A DNA stretch of 64,000 nt, from NCBI RefSeq assembly GCF_900129545.1, contig NZ_FQWB01000002.1, forward strand, positions 434,001 through 498,000. The letters are read 5' to 3'. The translations under genes were made by a program, and so were the position numbers. Numbering within the stretch: position 1 is the first letter of the stretch; every line of letters starts with the position of its first letter. Source of the DNA: Flavobacterium fluvii (GTDB lineage: Bacteria; Bacteroidota; Bacteroidia; Flavobacteriales; Flavobacteriaceae). The notes under the pieces are model-generated. The model had not been told where the DNA came from, made no database searches, and saw nothing but the letters and a program-made list of their open reading frames with translations. Positions 27,321 to 35,370 of the stretch are shown piece by piece.

Positions 27321-28640
27321 TTAATTGAGCCATTCCCATCTTTTTGCCCAGTCCAGCAGGAACTCTGATCTAAACTTCGAGATGGTTTTGGCGCCTTGCT
27401 GCTGTTCCAGGAATAACTCGGGCTCTTGTCGGTCTCCATACCAATGTTTACCAAGTTTGTAATCATCGGGAGTTTGTTTTCCCGGCCACGGAATGGTGCT
27501 TACAAATTGCCCTTTTTGTTCGTTTAACTCTGGAATGGAACTGGTCGTGACATAGGTGCAAGTTTCTTGTTTTTTGGACGAATAGCGAACGGCATAAACG
27601 CCTTCCCCCAAGCAATAACCAGGCCATTTTTGACCTCCTGCTTCAAAAATAAAGCAAGCGGAATCTTTAGGGACATTCATTTTTGGTCCTTTGAACCGCC
27701 ATTCCAATACGGCATAAGCAGCCACGGTGTCTTTAATAGTGGTATTGCGCTCAAAAACGTTTCTGGAACTGCGATTAATTGGAGTAAAACTTCCGCCCCA
27801 ACTATCCGTTAATGGATTGTTTGGGTCGCCATTCATTAGATAGGCGAGAGAAGGAGTGTCTCCCATTTTTACGTTGCCGTTATAATAATTCTTGAAAGCT
27901 TTGCCCATTGCACCTCGTCCTTGAATGTAATTGCCATAATAGGCTTCACTGCTGATTTCTTTAGGCGATTCGGAATCGATAATCCATCCCCTGTAAGTGG
28001 CATTGGCTTCGATCATCCAAAGATTGGGGTGGTTTTTGGCGATATAAGAATACGCATTGATGCTCCATTTCTTGTTGGGGCCACCAATCCAGTACACTTT
28101 AATTTTTTTCTCTATTTCAGGAGAATCGTGCAAGGCTTGTGCCAAGTCTTCGAGACCTCCCCAAACCAACACCCATAGAGGTTGATTGTTTTTTTGTTTG
28201 GCACATTTAATAATCCATTCCGAGCCTTCGGTAGCAGTGCTGTAGCCTTTGAATGGCGCGCTTGGAATAGTTCCTTGTTTGCAAACTTTTCTCAAATCAT
28301 TGGGGTTGGTCAAGTTTTTATTATGTGTTGTTAGTTTTGGAAAATCTTTTTCGTATAAATCAATCATGTCCAAAAAATGCTTTTTTCGACCATCGCCAAA
28401 AGGTGAGGAAACAAGACCTTCGATTTGAAATAAATCGGAATACATCATCAAATGTATCATCGATTGAAAATCGTCGGGATCGGTACCGCCAATGTCGGAA
28501 CTAACCAATATTCGAGGTTTCGGTTTTTCCTTTGTAGTGCTGTTGGATTGGGCTACAGCCATAAATCCGACCATTCCAAAAAGGACCAAAGCAGTTGTTT
28601 TTTTTAAATATTGTTTAAGCATATTTTGTTTGGTGTTCAA
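27321..28640 (-). CDS. DUF1593 nucleoside-hydrolase-like secreted protein (copy 2)
   Basis: A 439-residue paralogue of the protein at 24076-25545. Shared blocks: SSDIGGTDPDDFQSM (metal-binding loop), QIEGLVSSPF, PLWVLVWGGLEDLAQAL and KMGDTPSLAYLMNG. It lacks the C-terminal Ig-like domain of copy 1. ATG 28622 is an alternative start closer to the signal peptide (TTALVLFGMVGFMAVA). Substrate unknown. It lies between the larger PL10-like lyase and GH28. Confidence 0.84.
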   Translation of the reverse strand: MNTKQNMLKQYLKKTTALVLFGMVGFMAVAQSNSTTKEKPKPRILVSSDIGGTDPDDFQSMIHLMMYSDLFQIEGLVSSPFGDGRKKHFLDMIDLYEKDFPKLTTHNKNLTNPNDLRKVCKQGTIPSAPFKGYSTATEGSEWIIKCAKQKNNQPLWVLVWGGLEDLAQALHDSPEIEKKIKVYWIGGPNKKWSINAYSYIAKNHPNLWMIEANATYRGWIIDSESPKEISSEAYYGNYIQGRGAMGKAFKNYYNGNVKMGDTPSLAYLMNGDPNNPLTDSWGGSFTPINRSSRNVFERNTTIKDTVAAYAVLEWRFKGPKMNVPKDSACFIFEAGGQKWPGYCLGEGVYAVRYSSKKQETCTYVTTSSIPELNEQKGQFVSTIPWPGKQTPDDYKLGKHWYGDRQEPELFLEQQQGAKTISKFRSEFLLDWAKRWEWLN

Positions 28641-28665
28641 TTTTAATTTTTTGGGTTTTATTTAT

Positions 28666-30264
28666 TTAGTTGACTGTATTCGATTTGTTGTATTGAATGT
28701 AATTGAGCAGCATTCTCATGTTTGAAATGAATTCGCCTGTTGAAATATATTTTTGATTAGTCGTATTGCTGTATGGGGATGTGTCTGTTTCATCGCCTAC
28801 TTTGGTTGTGGCATATTTATCGGTTTGTTCTTCATTTTTACCATCGCCGATGTATGGATTGCTTATGGATACTCGGCTTGTGAGCCAGCGGTTTTGATCA
28901 TCAAGAGAGTTTATTATTTCATTTATTTTAGATTCTTCTGGTTTGAATGAAAAATTATATCGGTTTAAATCATAATATTCTTGCTGTGTTTCTACATCAT
29001 GAAATTGTTTGGGAAGCAGAGGCGAATCTTTTGTTGCGTCTTTATCTGAAAATTGGGTCACTCTTTGATATTCGTCTTTCAATTCTTGAAGTTCTACGTG
29101 TGCTTTTCCATAATAATGAGACAATAAGTTGGTATCGTTATAATCCACGTAATAGCTTCCGAATTTTACGTTGGCACCTTTGCGGTGTACATAAACAGGT
29201 TTGTTTGTTTTTACTTCCACAAATGTGGGATGGGTGCGATTGCCTTCTATTTTATCTTTTGGAAGTGCTGTTTTTTCCAACCAATGAATGGCTTTTGGAA
29301 CACCTTCCAGAAATTGTTTGTCACCCGTAAATTGATAGAATTTTAGAAGAAGCATCGCATTTTCGCAGGTTGCACTCGGAAGATAAGCTGCAGGTTCATA
29401 GGTTCTGGCACTGGCCACTTCCATTTTCATGTTGAGTTGTTGTCCCCAAGCGCCACTCTTGTCTTGTGATTTCCTGTAAAAATCCATTCCTTTATGAATG
29501 GGTTCCAGAAAACGTTGTTCTCCCAAAACCACGTAACATTGAATCAGGAAATGGATATTTTCCCAAATAACATCGTCATTGAAGGTATAGAATCCCGTGT
29601 AGTCGGGAAATCCTTTTTTTGAAAATCCTTCTTTTAATGGATATCGTTGTGGCCAACCTCCATTGGGATATTGACTTACCAACACAAATTCGATGGACTT
29701 GTCCAAAGCGGGTTTATAAATTGAATTCTTTTTTTCTAAATACATGCGCAACAGAAATCGAGCGGCATCGGAAGTGACATCATCGTCAAAAGTGGAATTG
29801 CCGTAATAATGCTGAAATTCTTCCAGACGCCATCCATTTTTTCCAATGGTGTTGTACCATTGTTTTAGCGATTCCTCACCTTTAAAATCGACCATATAGT
29901 TCCATCCGCCTTCGAGGCTTTGTCCTTGGACGACTGCCGCAGCCGCTTTTTGCGCCGCCTGATAATAATATTCGTTTTTTGTGGTATGATAAGCATCTAT
30001 AAACAAATGTCCCATACTGATTGTTCCGGGATGTTGCAACCAAATCATGGATTTGTAGGCTTCCATTTCTCCCCATTGGCGTGACAAATCAGGAGTGTAA
30101 TACCAAACATACCCTCCATTGGTACTCACGTTTTGCACCATGTATTCCGTGGCTTTCAGCATAGTTTTCATTGCCTGTTCCCCTGAAATTTTGGTTTGTG
30201 CTTCAAGGTGAATTCCTGTTTGAAGGAATGCAAAAACAAGAAGTAGTTTGGAAATGGTTCTCAT
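28666..30264 (-). CDS. PL10-like pectate lyase, long form
   Basis: A 532-residue secreted protein (signal peptide LLLVFAFLQTGIHLEA) with PL10 toroid motifs EGGWNYMVDF, NGGWPQRYP, TFNDDVIWENI and ATCENAMLLLKFY. The segment equivalent to WTRYYEL...FCDRD of the shorter PL10 enzyme reads HPTFVEVKTNKPVYVHRKG, so an Arg and an Asp conserved there are not kept. It also has an N-terminal extra 60 residues and an 80-residue C-terminal tail. It may act on a modified or branched pectin, or be a weaker lyase. Confidence 0.85.
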   Translation of the reverse strand: MRTISKLLLVFAFLQTGIHLEAQTKISGEQAMKTMLKATEYMVQNVSTNGGYVWYYTPDLSRQWGEMEAYKSMIWLQHPGTISMGHLFIDAYHTTKNEYYYQAAQKAAAAVVQGQSLEGGWNYMVDFKGEESLKQWYNTIGKNGWRLEEFQHYYGNSTFDDDVTSDAARFLLRMYLEKKNSIYKPALDKSIEFVLVSQYPNGGWPQRYPLKEGFSKKGFPDYTGFYTFNDDVIWENIHFLIQCYVVLGEQRFLEPIHKGMDFYRKSQDKSGAWGQQLNMKMEVASARTYEPAAYLPSATCENAMLLLKFYQFTGDKQFLEGVPKAIHWLEKTALPKDKIEGNRTHPTFVEVKTNKPVYVHRKGANVKFGSYYVDYNDTNLLSHYYGKAHVELQELKDEYQRVTQFSDKDATKDSPLLPKQFHDVETQQEYYDLNRYNFSFKPEESKINEIINSLDDQNRWLTSRVSISNPYIGDGKNEEQTDKYATTKVGDETDTSPYSNTTNQKYISTGEFISNMRMLLNYIQYNKSNTVN

Positions 30265-30275
30265 TTTTATTGTTT

Positions 30276-30959
30276 TTATTTAATGAAACTCATAAAATCT
30301 ATTGGATTAACTTGCTTGGGCGTGATTCGTATTTTGTAAATGGCACCTTTGAACCAGCATACTTTATTCATGCGGACTCCAATGGAAGTTTGTCCGCTTT
30401 GAATGGGTAGAAAAGAAAAATCTTCCTGTAATTCCTGTTTTCCATTGACAAAAGTGGTCAGGCTTTTTGGCGTTACCACAAAAGCAACATGATACCATTG
30501 TTCCAATGGATGAATTAGTTTTTCGTCTATAAGTGCCTTTTTGTTGGTTCCGGAAGCGGCATAACCATCAAAATACCAGTTGTTGCCAACGGCACGAATT
30601 TCGAGTAACATACGGTCTTTCGTGCTTTCGCCAATATGCAGGATTCTTTGTTCAAACAAGCCGTTTAACTCGGGTTTGAATATCATTTCTACCGTGAATT
30701 CCTGAAGAGATTGCAGTGGAAGTTCATTCAGGAAAAATGCGTCGTCTGTTCCGTTGAAAGAAATGGCTTCACCATAGGGAGAGGCAACTATTTGGGGTTT
30801 CCCGTTAATTTCGACATTGTTTGATTTCTCGTGGAGCAAATTGGCCAATACCCATTCTGTTTTCGAATTGTTTTTCTTTTTTATTTCCGGGTTTTGCCCT
30901 TTTGATGCAAATGAAAAACAGATAAAAAGAAATGCAATTAATCGTGAAGTTGTTGTCAT
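30276..30959 (-). CDS. Secreted LamG/concanavalin A-like protein
   Basis: A 227-residue exported protein: signal peptide LIAFLFICFSFASKG, then a single LamG-like jellyroll. Typical strands are AISFNGTDDAFFL, FTVEMIFKPE, WYHVAFVVTPKSLTTFVNGK and GAIYKIRITPKQVNP. No catalytic residues are recognisable, so binding of a polysaccharide or cell-surface attachment is more likely than catalysis. First gene of the pectin operon; a 96-base 5' leader with a palindrome and a promoter-like pair precede it. Confidence 0.82.
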   Translation of the reverse strand: MTTTSRLIAFLFICFSFASKGQNPEIKKKNNSKTEWVLANLLHEKSNNVEINGKPQIVASPYGEAISFNGTDDAFFLNELPLQSLQEFTVEMIFKPELNGLFEQRILHIGESTKDRMLLEIRAVGNNWYFDGYAASGTNKKALIDEKLIHPLEQWYHVAFVVTPKSLTTFVNGKQELQEDFSFLPIQSGQTSIGVRMNKVCWFKGAIYKIRITPKQVNPIDFMSFIK

Positions 30960-30989
30960 TTAGGTTTCCTGTTTTTTAAATCTAGAATC

Positions 30990-31010
30990 ATTGCATTTTG
31001 CAATATCGAT
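30990..31010. promoter_or_regulatory. Palindrome in the 5' leader of the pectin operon
   Basis: ATTGCATTTTGCAAT (30990-31004) is a 6-3-6 perfect palindrome; it runs into ATCGAT. A related GCAATCGAT occurs at 31049-31057 nearer the predicted start of transcription. Possible operator for a sugar-responsive regulator. Confidence 0.4.
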
Positions 31011-31061
31011 TTTATTATTTGGGTCAATTTTAGCCTTAAAACAATAATGCAATCGATTACC

Positions 31062-31092
31062 CAAATGTATTTAAAAAATGAGTATTTACCAA
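31062..31092 (-). promoter_or_regulatory. Promoter of the pectin operon
   Basis: On the minus strand TTG (31090-31092), exactly 20 bases, then TACATTTG (31062-31069), matching the Bacteroidota consensus TTG-N17-23-TAnnTTTG. Transcription would start near 31055, about 95 bases before the LamG gene. Confidence 0.6.
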
Positions 31093-31208
31093 TTAATTAT
31101 GGAAAAAAATATAGAGTACGTGATTTTGTGCTTTTAAAAAGCAATATTCGTAGTGCGTTGCCTATAAATTTGGGTTTGGGAGATTTCAACTTTGGTTTGG
31201 TGGGGGAT

Positions 31209-32078
31209 TTAATTTTTTCCGATTATCTTTTTGAACAGGTTTACTATTGCCAGAACCAGCAATCCGATGATGAGTCCGAAACCAAATTCTTTTACAATCG
31301 AAGGCAATTGTGGAAATAAATGATGCAGAAAGTCAATATTGTGCACAAAGATGCCGCCAGCTACCAGAATCAAGGCAATTGTACCAATAACGGCCAAACT
31401 TTTGATGACTTTGGGCAAGGCTTGAACCAATATATTTCCTATGGTTTTTGACCAACTGCGTTCTTTGGAACTCAGTCCAATGAGTTTGAAACCCAATTCG
31501 TCCATTCGAACAATCAGGGCCACAATGCCATAAACACCAACGGTTGCCAGTATCGCAATTATGGAAACCACGGCAATTTGTGATGTGAGAGATTCTTCGA
31601 TTACGGTACCTAGAGCAATGATTACAATCTCTACCGATAGAATAAAATCGGTCACGATGGCGGATTTTATTTTGTCTTTTTCGAGAGTCAAAATTTCGGC
31701 TTCGGTAAAATCTTGTGCCAAAATTTCGATTGCAGCGTGTTTGTGGGGAAAGAAGTATTCATATATTTTTTCGGCACCTTCATAGGCCAAAAAAAGTCCG
31801 CCAAGCACCAGAATAATTACAATTGCCAATGGAAAAAAAGCACTCAGCAGAAAGGCTATGGGCAGAATAATCAATTTATTGACGAAAGAACCTTTGGCGA
31901 TGGCCCACAAAACCGGAATTTCCCTCGAAGAAATGAATCCTGACGCTTTCTCGGCATTGACGGCCAAATCATCGCCCAAAATACCGGCCGTTTTTTTGGC
32001 AGCAATTTTACTCATTATCGCAACATCATCCATAATTGCCGCGATATCATCCAATAGTGCGAAAAAACCTGAAGCCAT
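31209..32078 (-). CDS. DUF808 (YedI-like) membrane protein
   Basis: A 289-residue inner-membrane protein of the DUF808/YedI family. N-terminal signature MASGFFALLDDIAAIMDDVA and KKTAGILGDDLAVNA are typical, followed by several transmembrane helices (LPIAFLLSAFFPLAIVIILVLGGL, ILATVGVYGIVALIV and later). Function in the family is unknown. Its 3' end lies about 250 bases from the start of the divergent-looking pectin operon leader. Confidence 0.92.
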   Translation of the reverse strand: MASGFFALLDDIAAIMDDVAIMSKIAAKKTAGILGDDLAVNAEKASGFISSREIPVLWAIAKGSFVNKLIILPIAFLLSAFFPLAIVIILVLGGLFLAYEGAEKIYEYFFPHKHAAIEILAQDFTEAEILTLEKDKIKSAIVTDFILSVEIVIIALGTVIEESLTSQIAVVSIIAILATVGVYGIVALIVRMDELGFKLIGLSSKERSWSKTIGNILVQALPKVIKSLAVIGTIALILVAGGIFVHNIDFLHHLFPQLPSIVKEFGFGLIIGLLVLAIVNLFKKIIGKN

Positions 32079-32219
32079 ATCCTTGTTTTAAAAACTGGCT
32101 GATTTTGGTATTGATTTCCAAAATTTAATCAGCGAGTGTTGATTGTTTATAGCTGCGAAAGTACTGTTTTTTGCTTGAATTTGTATATAAAATTGATGTG
32201 GAGAACTTCGTGGAGTAGA

Positions 32220-32606
32220 CTATTTAGTTCTTGTTTTTTTCAAAAAATGCTTCAAGAGGTTTCCTCCAATTGTTTTTATGCCTTCGGAATGTTTGGAAAC
32301 CGTATTGGCAATTGCAAATTCAAATAGTGTTCCAAATACTTTTTTGATTGGATTGTGGGTAGAGCCCAACAAAAGTTTTTTGGAAAGAAATCCTGTGCCA
32401 AAGCCAATGACATTGCTAAGAATTCCATTTTTTATTTCGGGCGAAGCAGTTACTTGGTGAAAAAAGTTTTTGACGAGGTTGATGGGTTTTACACTTTCAT
32501 AAGCTATATGGAATTGCTCCTTGAGTTGTTCTAAATCATTGGCATATTTCATTTCCTGAACAAGAATCAATTCGTTTAATGCGTCTGTTTCGTTTCTATT
32601 TTTCAT
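32220..32606 (-). CDS. Hypothetical protein in stress-type small-gene cluster
   Basis: A 128-residue protein; N-terminal half helical and acidic, C-terminal half with two weakly hydrophobic amphipathic helices (NGILSNVIGFGTGFLSKK). Not recognised. Similar proteins commonly sit beside YtxH and holin-like genes in flavobacteria, and its start overlaps the end of the holin-like gene by 11 bases. Confidence 0.78.
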   Translation of the reverse strand: MKNRNETDALNELILVQEMKYANDLEQLKEQFHIAYESVKPINLVKNFFHQVTASPEIKNGILSNVIGFGTGFLSKKLLLGSTHNPIKKVFGTLFEFAIANTVSKHSEGIKTIGGNLLKHFLKKTRTK

Positions 32607-32955
32607 AATGTTTTGGTTTCAACATTTGTTTAATAATGGAATTGTTGACCGGATATTTTAGCCATTGATGACGGAATACCTGAAGTATAATGGCCAGAAG
32701 CACAAAGAAACCACCAACTATAAAAAAGCCGTAAGAGGTTTCGCCAAGAAGTTTGCCTATCCAGAATGATGTGCCTATGGAAATAATCAAGACCGAAAAT
32801 ACAACTGTCATAATAACGGCAAGTCGTGAAGCAAGAGATGAAACAACATCGGCCGATTTGTCTATGGCGTTTAGCTTCAACAAATTCAGGGTTGTTTTGC
32901 CGTAATCTTCCGCCCGTTCAAAAAGCGTTGCTATGGGAGTTGTATTTTCGGTCAT
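32596..32955 (-). CDS. Holin-like (phage holin superfamily) membrane protein
   Basis: A 119-residue protein with two transmembrane segments (AVIMTVVFSVLIISIGTSFW and FFIVGGFFVLLAIILQVF) and a helical N-terminus, matching the phage-holin-like family found in chromosomal stress clusters rather than phages. ATG 32955 is chosen because the upstream ATG at 33000 lies inside the YtxH gene and adds non-family residues. Confidence 0.8.
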   Translation of the reverse strand: MTENTTPIATLFERAEDYGKTTLNLLKLNAIDKSADVVSSLASRLAVIMTVVFSVLIISIGTSFWIGKLLGETSYGFFIVGGFFVLLAIILQVFRHQWLKYPVNNSIIKQMLKPKHYEK

Positions 32956-32965
32956 GATATTTTTT

Positions 32966-33253
32966 TTATAGTTTGTAATTTGATTCCGTATGATGGTCAT
33001 TATTTATTTCATCATACTCGGCTTTCCCGTTCTCGGCCAACACTTGTGCAAATTCTTTTGCGCTGTTAAGTTTTTGCGAAACAGTATCTGCAAACTCGTT
33101 GTATTTCGATTTTAGTTCATCCGCATAATCATTTCCTTTTTCCAAGATTTGTTGGCGTGTTACCGACCCTTTTTGGGGTGCAAACAAGATTCCCAAAATT
33201 CCTCCTATGGCAAGTCCTGCCACTGTTCCTAATACTACTTTACCTGTGCTCAT
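32966..33253 (-). CDS. YtxH domain protein
   Basis: A 95-residue protein starting with the YtxH signature VVLGTVAGLAIGGILGILFAP (single glycine-zipper transmembrane helix) then a charged helical tail. YtxH proteins are linked to general stress. First sizeable gene of the small-gene cluster. Confidence 0.9.
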   Translation of the reverse strand: MSTGKVVLGTVAGLAIGGILGILFAPQKGSVTRQQILEKGNDYADELKSKYNEFADTVSQKLNSAKEFAQVLAENGKAEYDEINNDHHTESNYKL

Positions 33254-33305
33254 AATTTTTTTATTAAATTGTTAATATTTTTTTGATGCATATAATTTTA
33301 ATTTT

Positions 33306-33425
33306 TTAACTGCATTGACCCAACAGTAACCAGATAATCACAAAAACTATGATGGTGCCAAAACAGCCTCCGCCTAATTTTTTGGCGCCGTAACCTGCTA
33401 TTAGTCCTCTGAATATGTTGTTCAT
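33306..33425 (-). CDS. 39-residue glycine-rich membrane protein
   Basis: A short ORF (39 codons, ATG 33425, TAA 33306-33308). The protein has a basic/glycine-rich N-terminus (GLIAGYGAKKLGGGCFG) and one transmembrane helix (TIIVFVIIWLLLG), ending QCS. The orderly design and its place just upstream of ytxH in the same strand argue that it is real. Function unknown. Confidence 0.6.
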   Translation of the reverse strand: MNNIFRGLIAGYGAKKLGGGCFGTIIVFVIIWLLLGQCS

Positions 33426-33755
33426 GTTGTTTGGTTTTAGGGATGTTCTTTTTTCTGTTTGCCTAATTATTGCAGTAATGTAAAGGTGAGGTTCTTAGTT
33501 AAAAATTGTTTTATATTACTTTTTAAAAAAGTTTCAAGATTCACAGGTTGAAAAAAGAGCGATTTATTTGGTTTGGAATGTAGAATAGTATTGCCGGCTC
33601 AATAGGTGTGGAGCAGTCGGGAGAATTTAAGTAGAATTTGATGTTTAGGGCACTAATTATTTAGCCAGTTCGCTCATTAGCAAATCTTGAGTATCGGTTT
33701 TTAGCGTGTCGTGAAAAAGTTGTTGCAAGTTTGGGTTGTTGCCCATTTGCACTGC

Positions 33756-34403
33756 TTACAAAATGGGAATTAAATCCAAAGGATGGCTCAAAATGTGTTT
33801 GGCACCATTGGCGATCAATTCTTCTTCGGGTCTGTAGCCCCATATTACACCCACTGCGTGCATATTGGCATTGGTTGCCGTTTGCATGTCAATGCCGGAA
33901 TCGCCCACGAAAATCATTTCTTCGGGTTTTAATCCCAAACTTTTGCTGATTTCAATGGCCTCAAAAGGATTTGGTTTTTTGAGTGATTCCACGCTCAATC
34001 CCACTATTGGATTAAAATAACCAGGAAATATAATTGCTGTAATTTCTTTTGTCAATGCATCTGCTTTATTTGAAAACACGCCTAGTTTGATGTTGCGAGA
34101 TTTCAATTCATCCAATAATTCGACAATTCCATTGTAAGGTTTGGTTTGATTCGTGCAATTATCACGATAGATTTCAATCATCGAATGGTAGCAACGTTCA
34201 ATTTGGTTTTCATCATTATGAGTTTTCGGCAACGATTTGCTGACCAAATTCCGAAGCCCGCTTCCAATGAAATATTGATAATCGTCATAATCGTGGGTAG
34301 GATAGTCGAGGTCTTGGAGGACCGTGTTCATTGCATCTGCAATGTCTTCCAAAGAATTGACCAATGTTCCGTCTAAATCAAAAATAACACCTTTGAACTT
34401 CAT
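33756..34403 (-). CDS. HAD hydrolase, phosphoglycolate phosphatase type
   Basis: A 215-residue HAD-superfamily phosphatase. Motif I is VIFDLDGTLVNS, motif II GVFSNKADA, motif III around KKPNPFEAIEIS and motif IV VGDSGIDMQTATNA. The helical cap between motifs I and II is of the Gph/PGP type. The natural substrate is probably 2-phosphoglycolate or another small phosphate. After its TAA the same frame stays open for 32 more codons (see findings). Confidence 0.93.
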   Translation of the reverse strand: MKFKGVIFDLDGTLVNSLEDIADAMNTVLQDLDYPTHDYDDYQYFIGSGLRNLVSKSLPKTHNDENQIERCYHSMIEIYRDNCTNQTKPYNGIVELLDELKSRNIKLGVFSNKADALTKEITAIIFPGYFNPIVGLSVESLKKPNPFEAIEISKSLGLKPEEMIFVGDSGIDMQTATNANMHAVGVIWGYRPEEELIANGAKHILSHPLDLIPIL

Positions 34404-34419
34404 TTTATATTCTTTAAAT

Positions 34420-34446
34420 CAATCGAAAAGAGGTGTTTTTCGATTG
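34420..34446. other. Hairpin between DUF4199 and HAD genes
   Basis: CAATCGAAAA / TTTTTCGATTG around a 6-base loop. It has no clear T-run on the minus strand, so it may be an mRNA hairpin rather than a terminator. Confidence 0.4.
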
Positions 34447-34566
34447 TTGTTTTTGTAATGAGCGGCAAAGGTAGGGATATTGTTTTTAAAGGTCTGTTGG
34501 TTTCAGGGATTTATGGTATTTACAAAAGGCACAATTTTTAGGTATTGAAATACAGTAATATGCGAA

Positions 34567-35061
34567 TTATTTTTTCTTGAAAACCAATGCGCCAATCAAT
34601 GAAACCACAATTCCAATGGGAAAAACTTCCATGAGAGTCAGTAAAATTACCATTATTGGGTTTTTATACCATTCCTTCATTTGATTCATTTCGGCAGTTT
34701 TTGCGGCAAGTTCTTCAGGACTGGTGTTTTTTAGTACCATTTTACTATACTGTTCCATAAAATCCGGAAAAAAATTATAGTAAATAACAAGCCAAACCAA
34801 AACGTAAATTGTTGAAATAACCAATGAAATGCTCAAGCCTGTCAGGAATGCTTTTCCGAAAGTAATGACACCATTATTGGTTTCACGCTGTTGTTTTATT
34901 CCCAATATCACGAAGATAAATGCCAAAAGCATGCTGCCAAAACCAATGATAGCACTAGGCTCATAATCTGGATACGTTTTCATGTAAAGCGTCATCGAAA
35001 TCATTACAATACTTACGATTATTCCACCAAAGATTCCGTTTTTAAGGATACTATTTTTCAT
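34567..35061 (-). CDS. DUF4199 membrane protein
   Basis: A 164-residue integral membrane protein of the Bacteroidota-specific DUF4199 family: four transmembrane helices (NGIFGGIIVSIVMISMTLYM, IIGFGSMLLAFIFVILGI, ISLVISTIYVLVWLVIYY and the C-terminal VFPIGIVVSLIGALVFKKK). The typical linker QYSKMVLKNTSPEELAAK lies before the last helix. Function unknown. Confidence 0.87.
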   Translation of the reverse strand: MKNSILKNGIFGGIIVSIVMISMTLYMKTYPDYEPSAIIGFGSMLLAFIFVILGIKQQRETNNGVITFGKAFLTGLSISLVISTIYVLVWLVIYYNFFPDFMEQYSKMVLKNTSPEELAAKTAEMNQMKEWYKNPIMVILLTLMEVFPIGIVVSLIGALVFKKK

Positions 35062-35370
35062 ATATGTAAAATTTTATTTGTCAGCGGTCATATATGTTAT
35101 GCTTCGCCAGTTCGCTATCGCTCGGGTCGCCTTTTAATTTATCGGTGTTTATCTCACTATATTTTATTTTCATCGGAGTTCGATGATTATTCAATTGCTT
35201 CCACAAACTTGTTGTTAATGGCGATTTCATAAATCAAAGTTTTTGGTTTGTAGATTATAGATAATGAAATGTTTGTGTTGTTATGTGGTTTGAAATAGTG
35301 TAAAAAGCCCAGCGGAGTGAAAAACAATTTTAGCGGGCTTCATTTTTTAATTTTCTGGGTCATATTTTTT
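35062..35370. other. Non-coding interval
   Basis: No convincing gene. It contains a copy of the GCTTCGCCAGTTCGCT repeat at 35101-35131 and the nitroreductase terminator at 35302-35341. Confidence 0.6.
35302..35341 (-). terminator. Terminator after nitroreductase gene
   Basis: On the minus strand AAGCCCGCT pairs with (C)GCTGGGCTT and is followed by TTT. It lies 30 bases after the nitroreductase stop. The loop is long (about 18 bases). Confidence 0.6.

Noticed and set aside
31047..31319. Open frame of 90 residues on the plus strand
   Set aside because: It overlaps the promoter and leader of the pectin operon and the 3' end of the DUF808 gene, and its composition is not protein-like.
32596..32955. 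Phage lysis gene (holin)
   Set aside because: The neighbours are YtxH and stress-type genes, with no endolysin or phage genes.
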